DNA of 64,000 bases, taken from positions 248,001-312,000 of the forward strand of contig JADJYS010000001.1 of NCBI GenBank assembly GCA_016719645.1, read 5' to 3'. A model generated the notes under the pieces. That model had not been told where the DNA came from. It was given only the letters and a program-made list of their open reading frames with translations, and made no database searches. Numbering within the stretch: position 1 is the first letter of the stretch; the number at the start of each line of letters is the position of its first letter. The position numbers and the translations under genes are program-made. The DNA is from a bacterium. Its GTDB lineage: Bacteria > Krumholzibacteriota > Krumholzibacteriia > LZORAL124-64-63. Below are positions 1 to 9,619 of the stretch, in pieces.

Positions 1-256
1 CCGCGAAACTGGAGGCCATGGTCTGCGTGGACGGACCCGCCGCCCGGCAACTGCTTCAGCCATGACCGAACATGAAGAGGAATTTCACTTTGCCGTCGTA
101 GTCGGACAGGCGGTGCGTCTGACCGGTCGTGCTCTGCAGCGTGAATCCGGCGGCGACGTCGCCGACCTGCCCGACGGCGCCTGCGGTGCCGGCCGTCAGC
201 GACAGCACGGCGACGGCCAGCGTGGTTGCTCTGACGATGAGGGATGAGGGCTTCAT
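1..256 (-). CDS. Exported TlpA/AhpC-like thioredoxin-fold protein, probable selenoprotein (partial, 3' end outside window)
   Basis: The reading frame starts at ATG 256, chosen because an AAAGGA ribosome site lies just upstream; a GTG at 277 is in frame but has none. Residues 1-27 form a Sec signal peptide (K near the start, a hydrophobic run, then AGTAGA). The mature part has the redoxin pattern AAGFTLQSTTG, HRLSDYDGKV, FLFMFGHG. At 58-56 the frame meets TGA, then continues SSCRAAGPSTQTMASSFA to the window edge with no other stop. In TlpA-like proteins this place holds the CxxC active site, so reading the TGA as selenocysteine gives U67-S-S-C70. Family knowledge predicts a periplasmic thiol/selenol oxidoreductase. 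Only a weak 4-bp stem (34-37 with 20-23) is visible after the UGA, so a SECIS element is not shown. The alternative is a sequencing error or nonsense mutation of a Cys codon. Confidence 0.72.
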
Positions 257-303
257 GGCGGTTCCTTTCGGGCCCACGGATGTGACGAATCCAACAAAAC
301 ATG

Positions 304-331
304 ATAATAGTTATCTTATATAGAGGAACAA
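304..331 (-). promoter_or_regulatory. Candidate promoter of the redoxin gene, with a GATAATAGTTATC palindrome
   Basis: On the minus strand, TTGTTC (331-326) and TATTAT (309-304) are 16 bases apart in an AT-rich island upstream of the redoxin start. The -10 lies inside a perfect palindrome, GATAA-TAG-TTATC (303-315), which resembles half of a Fur-type operator. Operator function is inference only. Confidence 0.4.
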
Positions 332-438
332 CGGCACCTCGGCCATACCCCGGCTTGAACTTAGGTGAAATTCCCGGTGTTTTCGCGTCGGAAGCGAGCC
401 CGGCTGGGTTGAGAACCGGCGATCCTGCCGATCCCGGG

Positions 439-467
439 ATGACGTGAACCCGAAAGCAGAGTATCCT
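439..467 (+). promoter_or_regulatory. Candidate sigma-70-type promoter of acs
   Basis: ATGACG (439-444) and TATCCT (462-467) are separated by 17 bases, about 48 bases before the acs start. The pattern (TTGACG-like, N17, TAxxxT) recurs before other genes of this window. The -35 has a mismatch at its first base. Confidence 0.4.
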
Positions 468-514
468 TCGCCACTATTCCGGGCGAACGACCCTCAGAAC
501 CCGTGGAGGACCCG

Positions 515-2477
<1,963 letters not shown>

Positions 2478-2484
2478 GCGGGAT

Positions 2485-3552
2485 TCAAGGGGACCGCGGC
2501 GGGGAGGCGGCCGCGCAGGCGGCGGCGCCGGGGACGGGGGCGTGCTGCCAGGAAGGGCCGCCGGCCAGCCCCGACACGTAGCCGACGCCCGCGCCGAAGT
2601 GGATCGCGGGGAAGCAGGCGGCCGTCGCGGCCCACAGGCGCCAGCCCCGGCCCCGCGCCAGCCAGGCCGCCGTCGCGGCGATCACCAGCGCGTAGGGAAC
2701 CGCCGCGCCCAGCCACAGGGCCCAGGCCGGCCGCCAGACCAGGCCGAGCGCGGGCAGGGCCGTCAGCCACAGGCTCAGCAGGGAGACCGCCGCGGCCAGG
2801 GGCGAGAAGGAGCCGGGGTGCTTGCGCGCCATGCGGGCGCGCCCGTGGCCGTAGCGGTAGAGCTGCCGGAACAGGTCCCGCCAGGTGGGACGCGCCAGGT
2901 AGGCGAGGGACAGGTCGTGGCAGTGCAGGGCCATCACGCCGCGCTGGTGGACGCGCAGGTTGAACTCGAGGTCCTCCCCGGCGTCGAAGCTCTCGTCCAC
3001 GCCGCCGAGCTCCAGGTAGAGGTCGCGGGCGTAGCCGCAGCCCGCGCTCAGCGGGTTGCAGTGGCGGTCCTCGGCCTCGTAGATCTTGGAGCCGGCGTAG
3101 TGCCCCAGGAGCGAGCCCCGCGCCAGCGAGACCGCGGTCTGGAAGGGTCGGCAGCCGGTTCCGACCAGGGGCTGGGGGCGCGACAGGCAGCGCTCGCCGC
3201 GCTGGAAGGCGGCCAGGGCCGTCGCGAGCATCTCGCGGCTCTCGATGCGGCAGTGGCCGTCCACGAACAGGATGTAGGGCGTCGTCGCGTGCTGGACGCC
3301 GATGTTGCGGGCGACGCCGGACAGGCCGCGCGGGTTGTCGAAGAAGCGGATCCCGGGGTAGCGCTGCATCGCGGCCTGGACGATCTCGCGGGTGCCGTCC
3401 TCGCTCATGCCGTCCACGACCAGGATCTCGAAGCGCTCCGGCGGCAGCGACTGCGCGTGCAGCTGGTCCAGGACGGACCCGATCTGGTCCGCCTCGTTGC
3501 GGATCGGCATGACGACCGTCAGTTCCGGCCGCGATTCGTTCGCAGGGCTCAC
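2485..3552 (-). CDS. Family 2 glycosyltransferase, membrane-associated (ExoA-like)
   Basis: Residues 10-240 form a GT-A domain: the start ELTVVMPIRNEAD, the nucleotide-binding VVDGMSEDGT, the metal-binding region LFVDGHCRI, and the acceptor motif DESFDAGEDLEFNLRVHQRG, followed by RQLYRYGHGRARM. Residues 250-330 carry about three hydrophobic segments that anchor it in the inner membrane. The organisation matches ExoA-type transferases that add sugars to lipid-linked exopolysaccharide precursors; the true donor and acceptor are unknown. The start is GTG 3552 with a GGGAGAGG-like site upstream. It lies last in a minus-strand run with a second GT2 and a NodB deacetylase, suggesting surface-glycan synthesis. 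Confidence 0.85.
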   Translation of the reverse strand: MSPANESRPELTVVMPIRNEADQIGSVLDQLHAQSLPPERFEILVVDGMSEDGTREIVQAAMQRYPGIRFFDNPRGLSGVARNIGVQHATTPYILFVDGHCRIESREMLATALAAFQRGERCLSRPQPLVGTGCRPFQTAVSLARGSLLGHYAGSKIYEAEDRHCNPLSAGCGYARDLYLELGGVDESFDAGEDLEFNLRVHQRGVMALHCHDLSLAYLARPTWRDLFRQLYRYGHGRARMARKHPGSFSPLAAAVSLLSLWLTALPALGLVWRPAWALWLGAAVPYALVIAATAAWLARGRGWRLWAATAACFPAIHFGAGVGYVSGLAGGPSWQHAPVPGAAACAAASPPRSP

Positions 3553-3633
3553 AGTCCGGCCTCTCCCGTCGACTTCCGGGCTTCTCGTCCCACCGTGGCG
3601 GTCCAGCCGCTCACGGCGTTGGTATCGGTCGCC

Positions 3634-4566
3634 TCACTCGAGGCTGAAGCCCTTTTGTCCCAGGCGGCGCCGCGCCTGCGTCCAGAAGCCCGGGCGATGG
3701 GCGTCCGCGGCGGCGACGAAGGCCCGGGTGTCCGGCGACCAGACCCGGCGCTCCCGCCTCAGCTCGGGCACGCGCAGCAGGCCGTCGCGGACCGCCCGCA
3801 GCCACGTCGGCAGCTGGCCGTCGCGCAGGCTGTACACCAGCATCGCGCCGAGGCCGCGGGCGAGGTAGCCGGCCGCGTAGCCGAGGGGCTGGTGCAGGAC
3901 GGCGATCCAGATCAGGTTGCGCGTGTCGTAGTAGTAGCGTCGCCAGCCGGGCCGGCCGGCGGCGCGGTGGTCGTGGCCGACGGTGACGCCGCCGTCGTAG
4001 ACGATCTCCCAGCCGCGGTCCAGCAGGCGGTAGGCGAGGTCGAGCCCCTCGTGGCTGATGAAGAAATCCTCGCGGTAGGGGCCGGCCTCCCGCAGCGCGT
4101 CGCGGCGCCAGGCGACGGCGCCCTCGGTGATCTCGTAGGTGGGGAAGGTCAGGTCGGCGTCGGCGACGGGGCGGCGGTGCACCCAGTCGCGCACGCGGCC
4201 GGTGCCCGGCCAGGTCACCTTGAAGCAGAGCGCGCCGAGCCGGGGCCGCGCCGCGAACGCGGCGCGCAGGCGCGCGAGGTCGGCGTCGTCGAAGTCGACC
4301 ATGTCGTCGTCGAGCGTGACGACGATCTCGCCGCCGGCCGCCTCGAGGCCGCGGTTGCGGGCGCCGACGCCCGTGTTGCGGGGCAGGGCGATCAGCCGCA
4401 CCCCGGGGTGGGCCGCCCGCACCGCCTCGGCGGCGCCGTCGCCGCCGCCGTTGTCGACCACGATGATCTCGTGGTCGGCGTCCTGCAGGCGGGACAGCCC
4501 GTCCAGCAGCCGCAGCACCGCCTCGCGGCGCCGGTAGGTCAGCACGACGATCGAGACGGAGGTCAC
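3634..4566 (-). CDS. Family 2 glycosyltransferase (rhamnosyl/WcaA-like)
   Basis: A 310-residue GT-A enzyme. Visible motifs are SVSIVVLTYRRREAVLRLL, VVDNGGGDGA, TGVGARNRGLEAAGG, the metal-binding DDDM in VTLDDDMVDF, and the later FFISHEGLDLAYRLLDRGW typical of family 2 enzymes that modify glycolipids. A hydrophobic stretch follows (IWIAVLHQPLGYAAGYLARG). Start GTG 4566 overlaps the stop of the upstream deacetylase gene (GTGA overlap, 4566-4563), implying translational coupling. Sugar donor and product cannot be read from sequence. Confidence 0.85.
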   Translation of the reverse strand: MTSVSIVVLTYRRREAVLRLLDGLSRLQDADHEIIVVDNGGGDGAAEAVRAAHPGVRLIALPRNTGVGARNRGLEAAGGEIVVTLDDDMVDFDDADLARLRAAFAARPRLGALCFKVTWPGTGRVRDWVHRRPVADADLTFPTYEITEGAVAWRRDALREAGPYREDFFISHEGLDLAYRLLDRGWEIVYDGGVTVGHDHRAAGRPGWRRYYYDTRNLIWIAVLHQPLGYAAGYLARGLGAMLVYSLRDGQLPTWLRAVRDGLLRVPELRRERRVWSPDTRAFVAAADAHRPGFWTQARRRLGQKGFSLE

Positions 4567-5222
4567 CTCGGCCGACCTCCCCGGTCCTCGAGCGCGGCCA
4601 GGCCGCCCGCGAGGTCGAGGCCGCGCGCGGCCAGGGCGGGCAGCAGCTCGTCGAGCAGGTCCAGGATCAGCGCGTCGTACTCGTGCAGCAGCACGATGTC
4701 GCGGCCGCGGATCTCCGCGGCCAGCCGCCGCGCGGTCGCGCGGGCCTGCTCCGGGGTGCGGCAGCACCAGTCCAGCGGGTCCACCGACCAGTGCAGGTGG
4801 CGCATCCCGCGGCGGTGCGGCCCCAGCAGGCTGGCCGGGTGGAGGCGGCCGCCGGGCGCCCGGAACCAGCGGGGGGCGCCGCCGGCCGCCTCGCGGATCG
4901 CCGCGCTGCAGAGGTCCATGTCCCGCAGGTAGGCCCCCGGCGACGGCAGCCGCGACATGTCGTGGATCTGCGAGTGGTTGCCCAGGCCGTGGCCGCCGTC
5001 GCGGCAGGCGCGCGCCAGATCGGGCGCGGCCGCGACCCGTTCCCCGACCATGCAGAACACCGCCCGCGCCCCGTGCCGCGCGAGGCGTGCGAGCACGCCC
5101 TCGGTGACGCCCCGCGTCGGGCCGTCGTCGAAGGTCAGCAGCGCCGCTTCCGGCGCCGCGGCCGGCAGGCGCCGGATCAGCAGCGGCGAGGCGAGGCGCG
5201 TGGCCAATCCCGTGTTCCGCAT
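4563..5222 (-). CDS. Polysaccharide deacetylase (NodB domain, carbohydrate esterase 4)
   Basis: A 219-residue NodB-fold hydrolase. Motif 1 is LLTFDDGP (catalytic and metal Asp), motif 2 GNHSQIHD (the two metal His), motif 3 RAPGGRLHP, motif 4 HWSVDPLDW, motif 5 IVLLHEY. All catalytic positions of the family are kept. These enzymes remove N- or O-acyl groups from cell-surface sugars. The ATG at 5222 is chosen because GGGAGGA lies about 4 bases upstream; the ATG at 5226 is in another frame. No signal peptide is obvious, so it may act on cytoplasmic lipid-linked sugars together with the two coupled glycosyltransferases. Confidence 0.88.
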   Translation of the reverse strand: MRNTGLATRLASPLLIRRLPAAAPEAALLTFDDGPTRGVTEGVLARLARHGARAVFCMVGERVAAAPDLARACRDGGHGLGNHSQIHDMSRLPSPGAYLRDMDLCSAAIREAAGGAPRWFRAPGGRLHPASLLGPHRRGMRHLHWSVDPLDWCCRTPEQARATARRLAAEIRGRDIVLLHEYDALILDLLDELLPALAARGLDLAGGLAALEDRGGRPR

Positions 5223-5289
5223 CCATCCTCCCGGGTGCAGGGCGCCGCTACGATAGCCGGGAACGCCGCCGCGCACCACCGCGGTTCCG

Positions 5290-5988
5290 TCAGGGCGGGG
5301 GGAGGCCGGCCAGGACCCGCGCCCGCAGCAGGACGGCGTCGAGCATCGACGGGGTGAGCAGGCCGGCGTTGGTGTTGCGGAAGCTGACGTGGTAGGTGTC
5401 CAGCAGCAGGGTGCCGTCCGGCAGCTCGGACTCGGCGCCGTGGGCGAAGCGGTGCCGCGCCTTGACCAGCGGGGCGCCGCGCGACACCATCAGGTCGAGC
5501 ACCGCGTCGTGGCCGATCTGGCCCATGCCGATGATCACGCGCAGTCCGCGCAGGCCGTCGAGGTCGCGGGCCAGCCAGTCGCGGCAGTGGCGGATCTCTT
5601 CGCGGGTCGGCACGTTGTCCGGCGGCACGCAGCGCAGCGCGCTGGTGATCCAGAGCCCGTCGAGGCGCAGGCCGTCCGCGGGCCCTTCGCTCGCGGGCCG
5701 GTCGCTGAAGCCGCAGCGGTGCAGGGCCGGGAAGAGGAAGGCGCCGCTGGCGTCGCCGGTGAACATCCGGCCGGTGCGGTTGGCGCCGTGGGCGCCGGGC
5801 GCGAGGCCGACCAGGCAGACCGGCGCTCCGGGGTCGCCGAAGCCGGGCAGCGGCCGGCCCCAGTACTCGCACTCCAGGTAGGCGCGCCGCTTGACGCGCG
5901 CCACCTGCTCGCGCCAGTGGACCAGGCGCGGGCAGCGACGGCAGCCCAGCAGTTCCGCCGGGGCCGGGTCGAAACGCGAAGTCGCCAT
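5290..5988 (-). CDS. Uracil-DNA glycosylase, family 5 (UDGb)
   Basis: Removes uracil and other deaminated bases from DNA. The N-terminal CRRCP plus later cysteines (ECEYWG, RCGF, LRCVPP) fit the iron-sulphur cluster of family 4/5 enzymes, and VGLAPGAHGANRTGRMFTGD is the family 5 signature loop, with Ala where family 1 has a catalytic Asp. The C-terminal DTYHVSFRNTNAG gives the second active-site motif (H-x-S). The length of 232 residues is normal. It has its own start ATG 5988, 67 bases upstream of the deacetylase gene. Confidence 0.9.
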   Translation of the reverse strand: MATSRFDPAPAELLGCRRCPRLVHWREQVARVKRRAYLECEYWGRPLPGFGDPGAPVCLVGLAPGAHGANRTGRMFTGDASGAFLFPALHRCGFSDRPASEGPADGLRLDGLWITSALRCVPPDNVPTREEIRHCRDWLARDLDGLRGLRVIIGMGQIGHDAVLDLMVSRGAPLVKARHRFAHGAESELPDGTLLLDTYHVSFRNTNAGLLTPSMLDAVLLRARVLAGLPPP

Positions 5989-6017
5989 GGCGGCATCCTA
6001 GCCGAACGGGGGAGCGG

Positions 6018-6977
6018 TTGGAAGCGGCGTTGCGCCCGCCGGACGGGGCCACCCACCTGCTCAGCGACCTGCACGACTGGCGGCGCCGGCCGTTGCCGGT
6101 CGCCGACCTCGCGCCGTTCGCCTTGCCCGACGACGCCTGGTTCGAATACGCGTGGCTCGACGCCGACGGCGCCCCGTGCGCCGACCCCGCCGGCGTGCCG
6201 GCCGGCAATCCCTGGTGGGCCCTCGCCTACCGGCTGGCGGGCCCCCTGTGGGAGGTCGATCCCGCGGTGGCGGCGGCGCCGGCGCGCGCGGCCCGGCGCC
6301 TGCGCAGCCTGCGTCTGCGCTCGGCGGCCCTGGGGCAGGAGCGGCGCGCCTTTCTCTATTCCACGGCCGCCCCCGACGAACCCGGGCCCCTGGTCGTCGT
6401 CCAGGACGGGAAGTCCTACTGGCTGCACGGCCGGCTCGGGCCGGTGGCCGACCTGCTCACCGCCCGGGGCGAAGTGCCGCCCGCCCATTACCTGCTCGTC
6501 CACCCCGAACGGCGCAGCCGTGACTATATCTTCAGCGCCCCCTTCCGGACCCACGTCCTGGAGGAACTGCTGCCGGCGGCCGAGGCCCGCGTGCGCGGCG
6601 ACGGCCGGCGCGTCCTGCTGGGCGCCAGCCTCGGCGCCCTGGCCGGCGCCGACCTGGCCCTGGCGCGGCCGGACCTCTTCACGGCGGTCGCCGCGCACAG
6701 CGGCGCCTTCCTGATCGCCCCCGACGACGATCCCCCCGACCCCTTCGCCGGCGGGGAGTGGCTGCTCGGCCGCCTGCGCGCCGGGCAGGGCCGGGACCTG
6801 CGCTGGCACCTGGAGTGCGGGACCCTCGAATGGCTGCTGCCCTGCCACCGCCGCCTCGAAGCCGCTCTGCTGGCGGCGGGCTGCGAGCACCGGACCGTCG
6901 AACGTCATGTCGGCCACAACTGGGTCAACTGGCGCCAGGCCCTGCCCGGGACCCTGCGCTCGGTGCTCGCCGGCTGA
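6018..6977 (+). CDS. Alpha/beta-hydrolase of the enterochelin-esterase (Fes/D) type
   Basis: A 319-residue protein. Residues 1-100 resemble the N-terminal Ig-like cap of Fes-type esterases (WFEYAWLDADG, NPWW); residues 120-319 are the hydrolase core, with PLVVVQDGKSYWLHGRL, the nucleophile elbow LLGASLGALAGADLALARP (GxSxG) and a C-terminal catalytic His in VGHNWVNWR. Members hydrolyse esters of siderophores or of surface polymers; the substrate is not predictable. TTG 6018 is taken as start because GGGGGAG precedes it and no ATG fits better. No signal peptide is seen. It is divergent from the UDG gene with 29 bases between. Confidence 0.75.
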   Translation: MEAALRPPDGATHLLSDLHDWRRRPLPVADLAPFALPDDAWFEYAWLDADGAPCADPAGVPAGNPWWALAYRLAGPLWEVDPAVAAAPARAARRLRSLRLRSAALGQERRAFLYSTAAPDEPGPLVVVQDGKSYWLHGRLGPVADLLTARGEVPPAHYLLVHPERRSRDYIFSAPFRTHVLEELLPAAEARVRGDGRRVLLGASLGALAGADLALARPDLFTAVAAHSGAFLIAPDDDPPDPFAGGEWLLGRLRAGQGRDLRWHLECGTLEWLLPCHRRLEAALLAAGCEHRTVERHVGHNWVNWRQALPGTLRSVLAG

Positions 6978-7145
6978 TGGTGCGGACCCAAGTCGAACCG
7001 CGGCAAGGGCCTGGGCGGCGGCGCGGGCGCGGCCGTCACCGATATTCTCACCCGGCAGCGCAGGGCGGGGCTTGCCCGAGCGTTGGGTGGTGTGCATCTT
7101 TCGCGTTCCGGAAGACCGACCACCACGATCCGAGGGAGAATCTCC

Positions 7146-7586
7146 ATGCGCCGCTTCGTCATCGCTCTGCTGCTGCTGGCCGTCGCCGCCGCGCCGGCTT
7201 TCGCCAAGGAGAAGGTCTACGGCAAGGGCGCCCCCGCGGGCGACGTGACCCCCATCAGCACGGTCCTGGCCAACCCCGACCAGTACGTGGGCAAGACCCT
7301 GGTCATCGAAGGCACCGTCGTCGGCGTCTGCGCCCACCGCGGCTGCTGGGTGTCCCTGGCCTCGGACGTCGAGGGCCAGACCCTGCGCGTGAAGGTGGAG
7401 GACGGGGTCATCGTCTTCCCGAAGGAGATCGTGGGCGAGAAGGTCCGCGCCATGGGCGTGTTCAAGGCCAACCGCGTCGAGGACACCGCCAAGAAGTGCG
7501 ACGCGACCCGCGAGGGCGAGCCCGAGGTCCAGTGCACGACCGTCTACGAGCTGTTCGCCTCCGGCGCCGTGTGCGACTGGAAGTAG
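7146..7586 (+). CDS. Periplasmic DUF4920 protein
   Basis: Signal peptide MRRFVIALLLLAVAAAPAFA, then a compact OB-like domain of about 125 residues with VLANPDQYVGKTLVIEGTVV, the cysteine pattern VCAHRGCWVSL and later CDAT, VQC and VC. This matches the DUF4920 family, whose members often sit near respiratory or metal-binding proteins; the biochemical role is unknown. ATG 7146 has GAGGGAGA about 8 bases upstream. The next gene starts 4 bases after the stop, so the two are surely co-transcribed. Confidence 0.8.
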   Translation: MRRFVIALLLLAVAAAPAFAKEKVYGKGAPAGDVTPISTVLANPDQYVGKTLVIEGTVVGVCAHRGCWVSLASDVEGQTLRVKVEDGVIVFPKEIVGEKVRAMGVFKANRVEDTAKKCDATREGEPEVQCTTVYELFASGAVCDWK

Positions 7587-7590
7587 GCGC

Positions 7591-8148
7591 GTGAACGGAT
7601 TCCGCAAGGTCTGCCGCTGGCTGCACCGCGAGCTGGGGTTCTTCGCCGTGGGCCTGACCCTCGTGTACGCGATCAGCGGCATCGCCGTGAACCACGTCCA
7701 CCACTGGGACCCGAGCCACGCGGCCTACGTCGTGAACTCGCGCATCGAGCCGACCGGGGACGGGGAGACCGAGGTCGTCGCGCCCCTGGTCCTGGAGCGC
7801 CTCGCGCTGCGGGAGCCCGTCAAGGAGACCTGGCGGGCCGACCGCGAGGTGCTGCAGGTCTTCGTCCAGGACGGGACCATCGACGTGAACCTGGTGACCG
7901 GCGAGGTCGTGCGGCGCGGCAACGTGAAGCGCCCGCTGCTGTACGACTTCAACTTCATGCACCTGAACAAGGGCAAGGCGCCCTGGACCGGCATCGCCGA
8001 CGCCTACGCCGCCGTCCTGATCGTCCTGGCGGTGTCCGGCATCTTCCTGGTCAAGGGCCGCAAGGGCCTGGTCGGCCGCGGCGGGGTGCTGATGCTGCTC
8101 GGGATCGTGCTGCCCCTCGTCTACGCCGTGCTCGCGCGCCGGGGTTGA
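7591..8148 (+). CDS. PepSY-associated transmembrane protein
   Basis: A 185-residue inner-membrane protein. The first segment, LGFFAVGLTLVYAISGIAVN, followed by HVHHWDP, is typical of PepSY_TM proteins with membrane-side histidines. A periplasmic loop (residues 40-120) has the PepSY-like strand QVFVQDGTIDVNLVTGEVV, then FNFMHLNKGKAPWT and two closing membrane segments (AAVLIVLAVSGIFLVKG, VLMLLGIVLPLVYAVLA). Family members assist metal or flavin redox proteins at the membrane. Start is GTG 7591, directly after the DUF4920 gene, and a strong terminator follows. Confidence 0.8.
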   Translation: MNGFRKVCRWLHRELGFFAVGLTLVYAISGIAVNHVHHWDPSHAAYVVNSRIEPTGDGETEVVAPLVLERLALREPVKETWRADREVLQVFVQDGTIDVNLVTGEVVRRGNVKRPLLYDFNFMHLNKGKAPWTGIADAYAAVLIVLAVSGIFLVKGRKGLVGRGGVLMLLGIVLPLVYAVLARRG

Positions 8149-8168
8149 ACCCCGGCGCGGCGGCCCGA

Positions 8169-8195
8169 GGCGCCCCCTGCGGGGGCGCCTTTTTT
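8169..8195 (+). terminator. Rho-independent terminator
   Basis: A perfect 9-bp stem, GGCGCCCCC / GGGGGCGCC, with a TGC loop, followed by six T (8190-8195). It closes the DUF4920-PepSY operon. Confidence 0.92.
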
Positions 8196-8215
8196 CGTGC
8201 CCGCGCTCGCGCGGG

Positions 8216-8245
8216 TTGACGCTGGCTGTTCCGGCTGCCTAGTTT
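8216..8245 (+). promoter_or_regulatory. Promoter of the lysine-catabolism operon
   Basis: TTGACG (8216-8221), 18-base spacer, TAGTTT (8240-8245). It lies between the terminator at 8169-8195 and the GTG start at 8303, giving a leader of about 50 bases with GGAGG at 8291-8295. Confidence 0.6.
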
Positions 8246-8302
8246 GGCCCGAGCCCTTCCCCCTTGCCGGCGGCGCCGTCGCCGTCTCCCGGAGGTCCGC
8301 CT

Positions 8303-9619
8303 GTGCCCGCCACCATCGGCATCCGACTCGAGGACAAGAGCAAGTGGGAGCGCCGCGTGCCCCTGACGCCGGCCGACGCGGCCGGGATCCAGGCCTGCTT
8401 CGGGCACCGCCTGATCGTGCAGCCGTCCCCCATCCGCGTCTTCGCCGACCGCGAGTACCGCGAGGCCGGGATCGAGGTCTCGGACGCCGCGCTGGAAGCG
8501 GACGTCCTGATCGCGGTCAAGGAGATCCCGCCGGCGCTCTACCGGCCGGGCAAGGTCTACGTCAACTTCGCGCACGTCATCAAGGGGCAGGCCCGCAACA
8601 TGCCCCTGCTGCGCGAGTACCTGCGCCACGGCTGCACGCTCGTCGACTACGAGTGCATCGCCGACGAGCACAACCGCCGCCTGATCTTCTTCAGCGTCCA
8701 CGCCGGCTACGCCGGCACGATCGAGGCGCTGCGCGCGCTGGGCCTGCGCCTGCAGGGGCGCGGCATCGCGACCCCGCTGGCCGAGATCCTCCCGCCCCAC
8801 GCCTACGGCGACCTCACGGCCGCCGAGGCGCACCTGCGCGGGATCGGCGAGCGCCTGCGCGCCGACGCCCGGGCGGGCGCCGCGCCGCTGGTGATCGGCG
8901 TCGCCGGCTACGGCAACGTGGCCCGCGGCGTGCAGACCGTGCTGTCCTGGCTGCCGACCGTGCGGGTCGCCCCGGCCGACCTGCCGGCCGCCGCGTCGGC
9001 GCCGGCGGCCGCGCCGCTGGTGGTCTGCGTGTTCAAGGAGCAGGACATGGTCTGCCCGCGCGACGGCCGCGGGTTCGCGCTGCAGGACTACTACGACCAC
9101 CCCGAGAACTACGCGGGCTGCTTCGCGGAGCACCTGCCGCACCTCGACCTGCTCGTCAACACGATCTTCTGGACCGAGCGCTACCCCCGGCTGCTGACCG
9201 CGGACTGGGCCGCCGCGCAGTTCCGCGACGGCCGCGAGCCGCGCCTGCAGGTCGTCGGCGACATCAGCATCGACATCGAGGGCAGCATCCAGATCAGCGT
9301 CAAGGCGACGCAGCCCGACGCCCCCTGCTACGTGGTGGACCCCGTCGCCGGCGAGGTGCGCGACGGCGTCGACGGCCGCGGCATCGTCGTGATGGCGGTC
9401 GACAACCTGCCCTGCGAGCTGCCGCGCGAGGCGAGCGAGCACTTCAGCACCGTGCTGAAGGACATGGTCGGCGACCTGGGCAACTGCGACTGGTCCGCCG
9501 ACTTCATCGACCTGGACCTGCCGCCGCACCTCAAGCGCGCGGTGATCGTCCACCGGGGCGAGCTGGCGCCGCGCTACGCCTACCTCGCCGAATTCCTCGA
9601 CCGGGGGAGCCGGGCATGA
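8303..9619 (+). CDS. Lysine-ketoglutarate reductase domain protein (saccharopine-forming half of AASS)
   Basis: A 438-residue protein of the alanine dehydrogenase/PNT-N superfamily. The N-terminus IGIRLEDKSKWERRVPLTP is the hallmark of the lysine-2-oxoglutarate reductase half of animal/plant AASS. It continues with VLIAVKEIP, NFAHVIKGQ, LVDYECIADE, the nucleotide-binding GVAGYGNVARG and the late motifs VVGDISIDIEGSIQ and VMAVDNLPCELPREAS. It is expected to condense lysine with 2-oxoglutarate to saccharopine using NADPH. GTG 8303 is preferred over an in-frame codon at 8264 because GGAGG sits 7 bases before it. Its stop overlaps the start of the dehydrogenase gene (ATGA), so the bifunctional enzyme of eukaryotes is here two coupled genes. 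Confidence 0.85.
   Translation: MPATIGIRLEDKSKWERRVPLTPADAAGIQACFGHRLIVQPSPIRVFADREYREAGIEVSDAALEADVLIAVKEIPPALYRPGKVYVNFAHVIKGQARNMPLLREYLRHGCTLVDYECIADEHNRRLIFFSVHAGYAGTIEALRALGLRLQGRGIATPLAEILPPHAYGDLTAAEAHLRGIGERLRADARAGAAPLVIGVAGYGNVARGVQTVLSWLPTVRVAPADLPAAASAPAAAPLVVCVFKEQDMVCPRDGRGFALQDYYDHPENYAGCFAEHLPHLDLLVNTIFWTERYPRLLTADWAAAQFRDGREPRLQVVGDISIDIEGSIQISVKATQPDAPCYVVDPVAGEVRDGVDGRGIVVMAVDNLPCELPREASEHFSTVLKDMVGDLGNCDWSADFIDLDLPPHLKRAVIVHRGELAPRYAYLAEFLDRGSRA

Noticed and set aside
303..315. Fur operator at GATAATAGTTATC
   Set aside because: The palindrome is perfect but short, and a single half-type match is not enough to claim Fur control; kept only as a note under the promoter.
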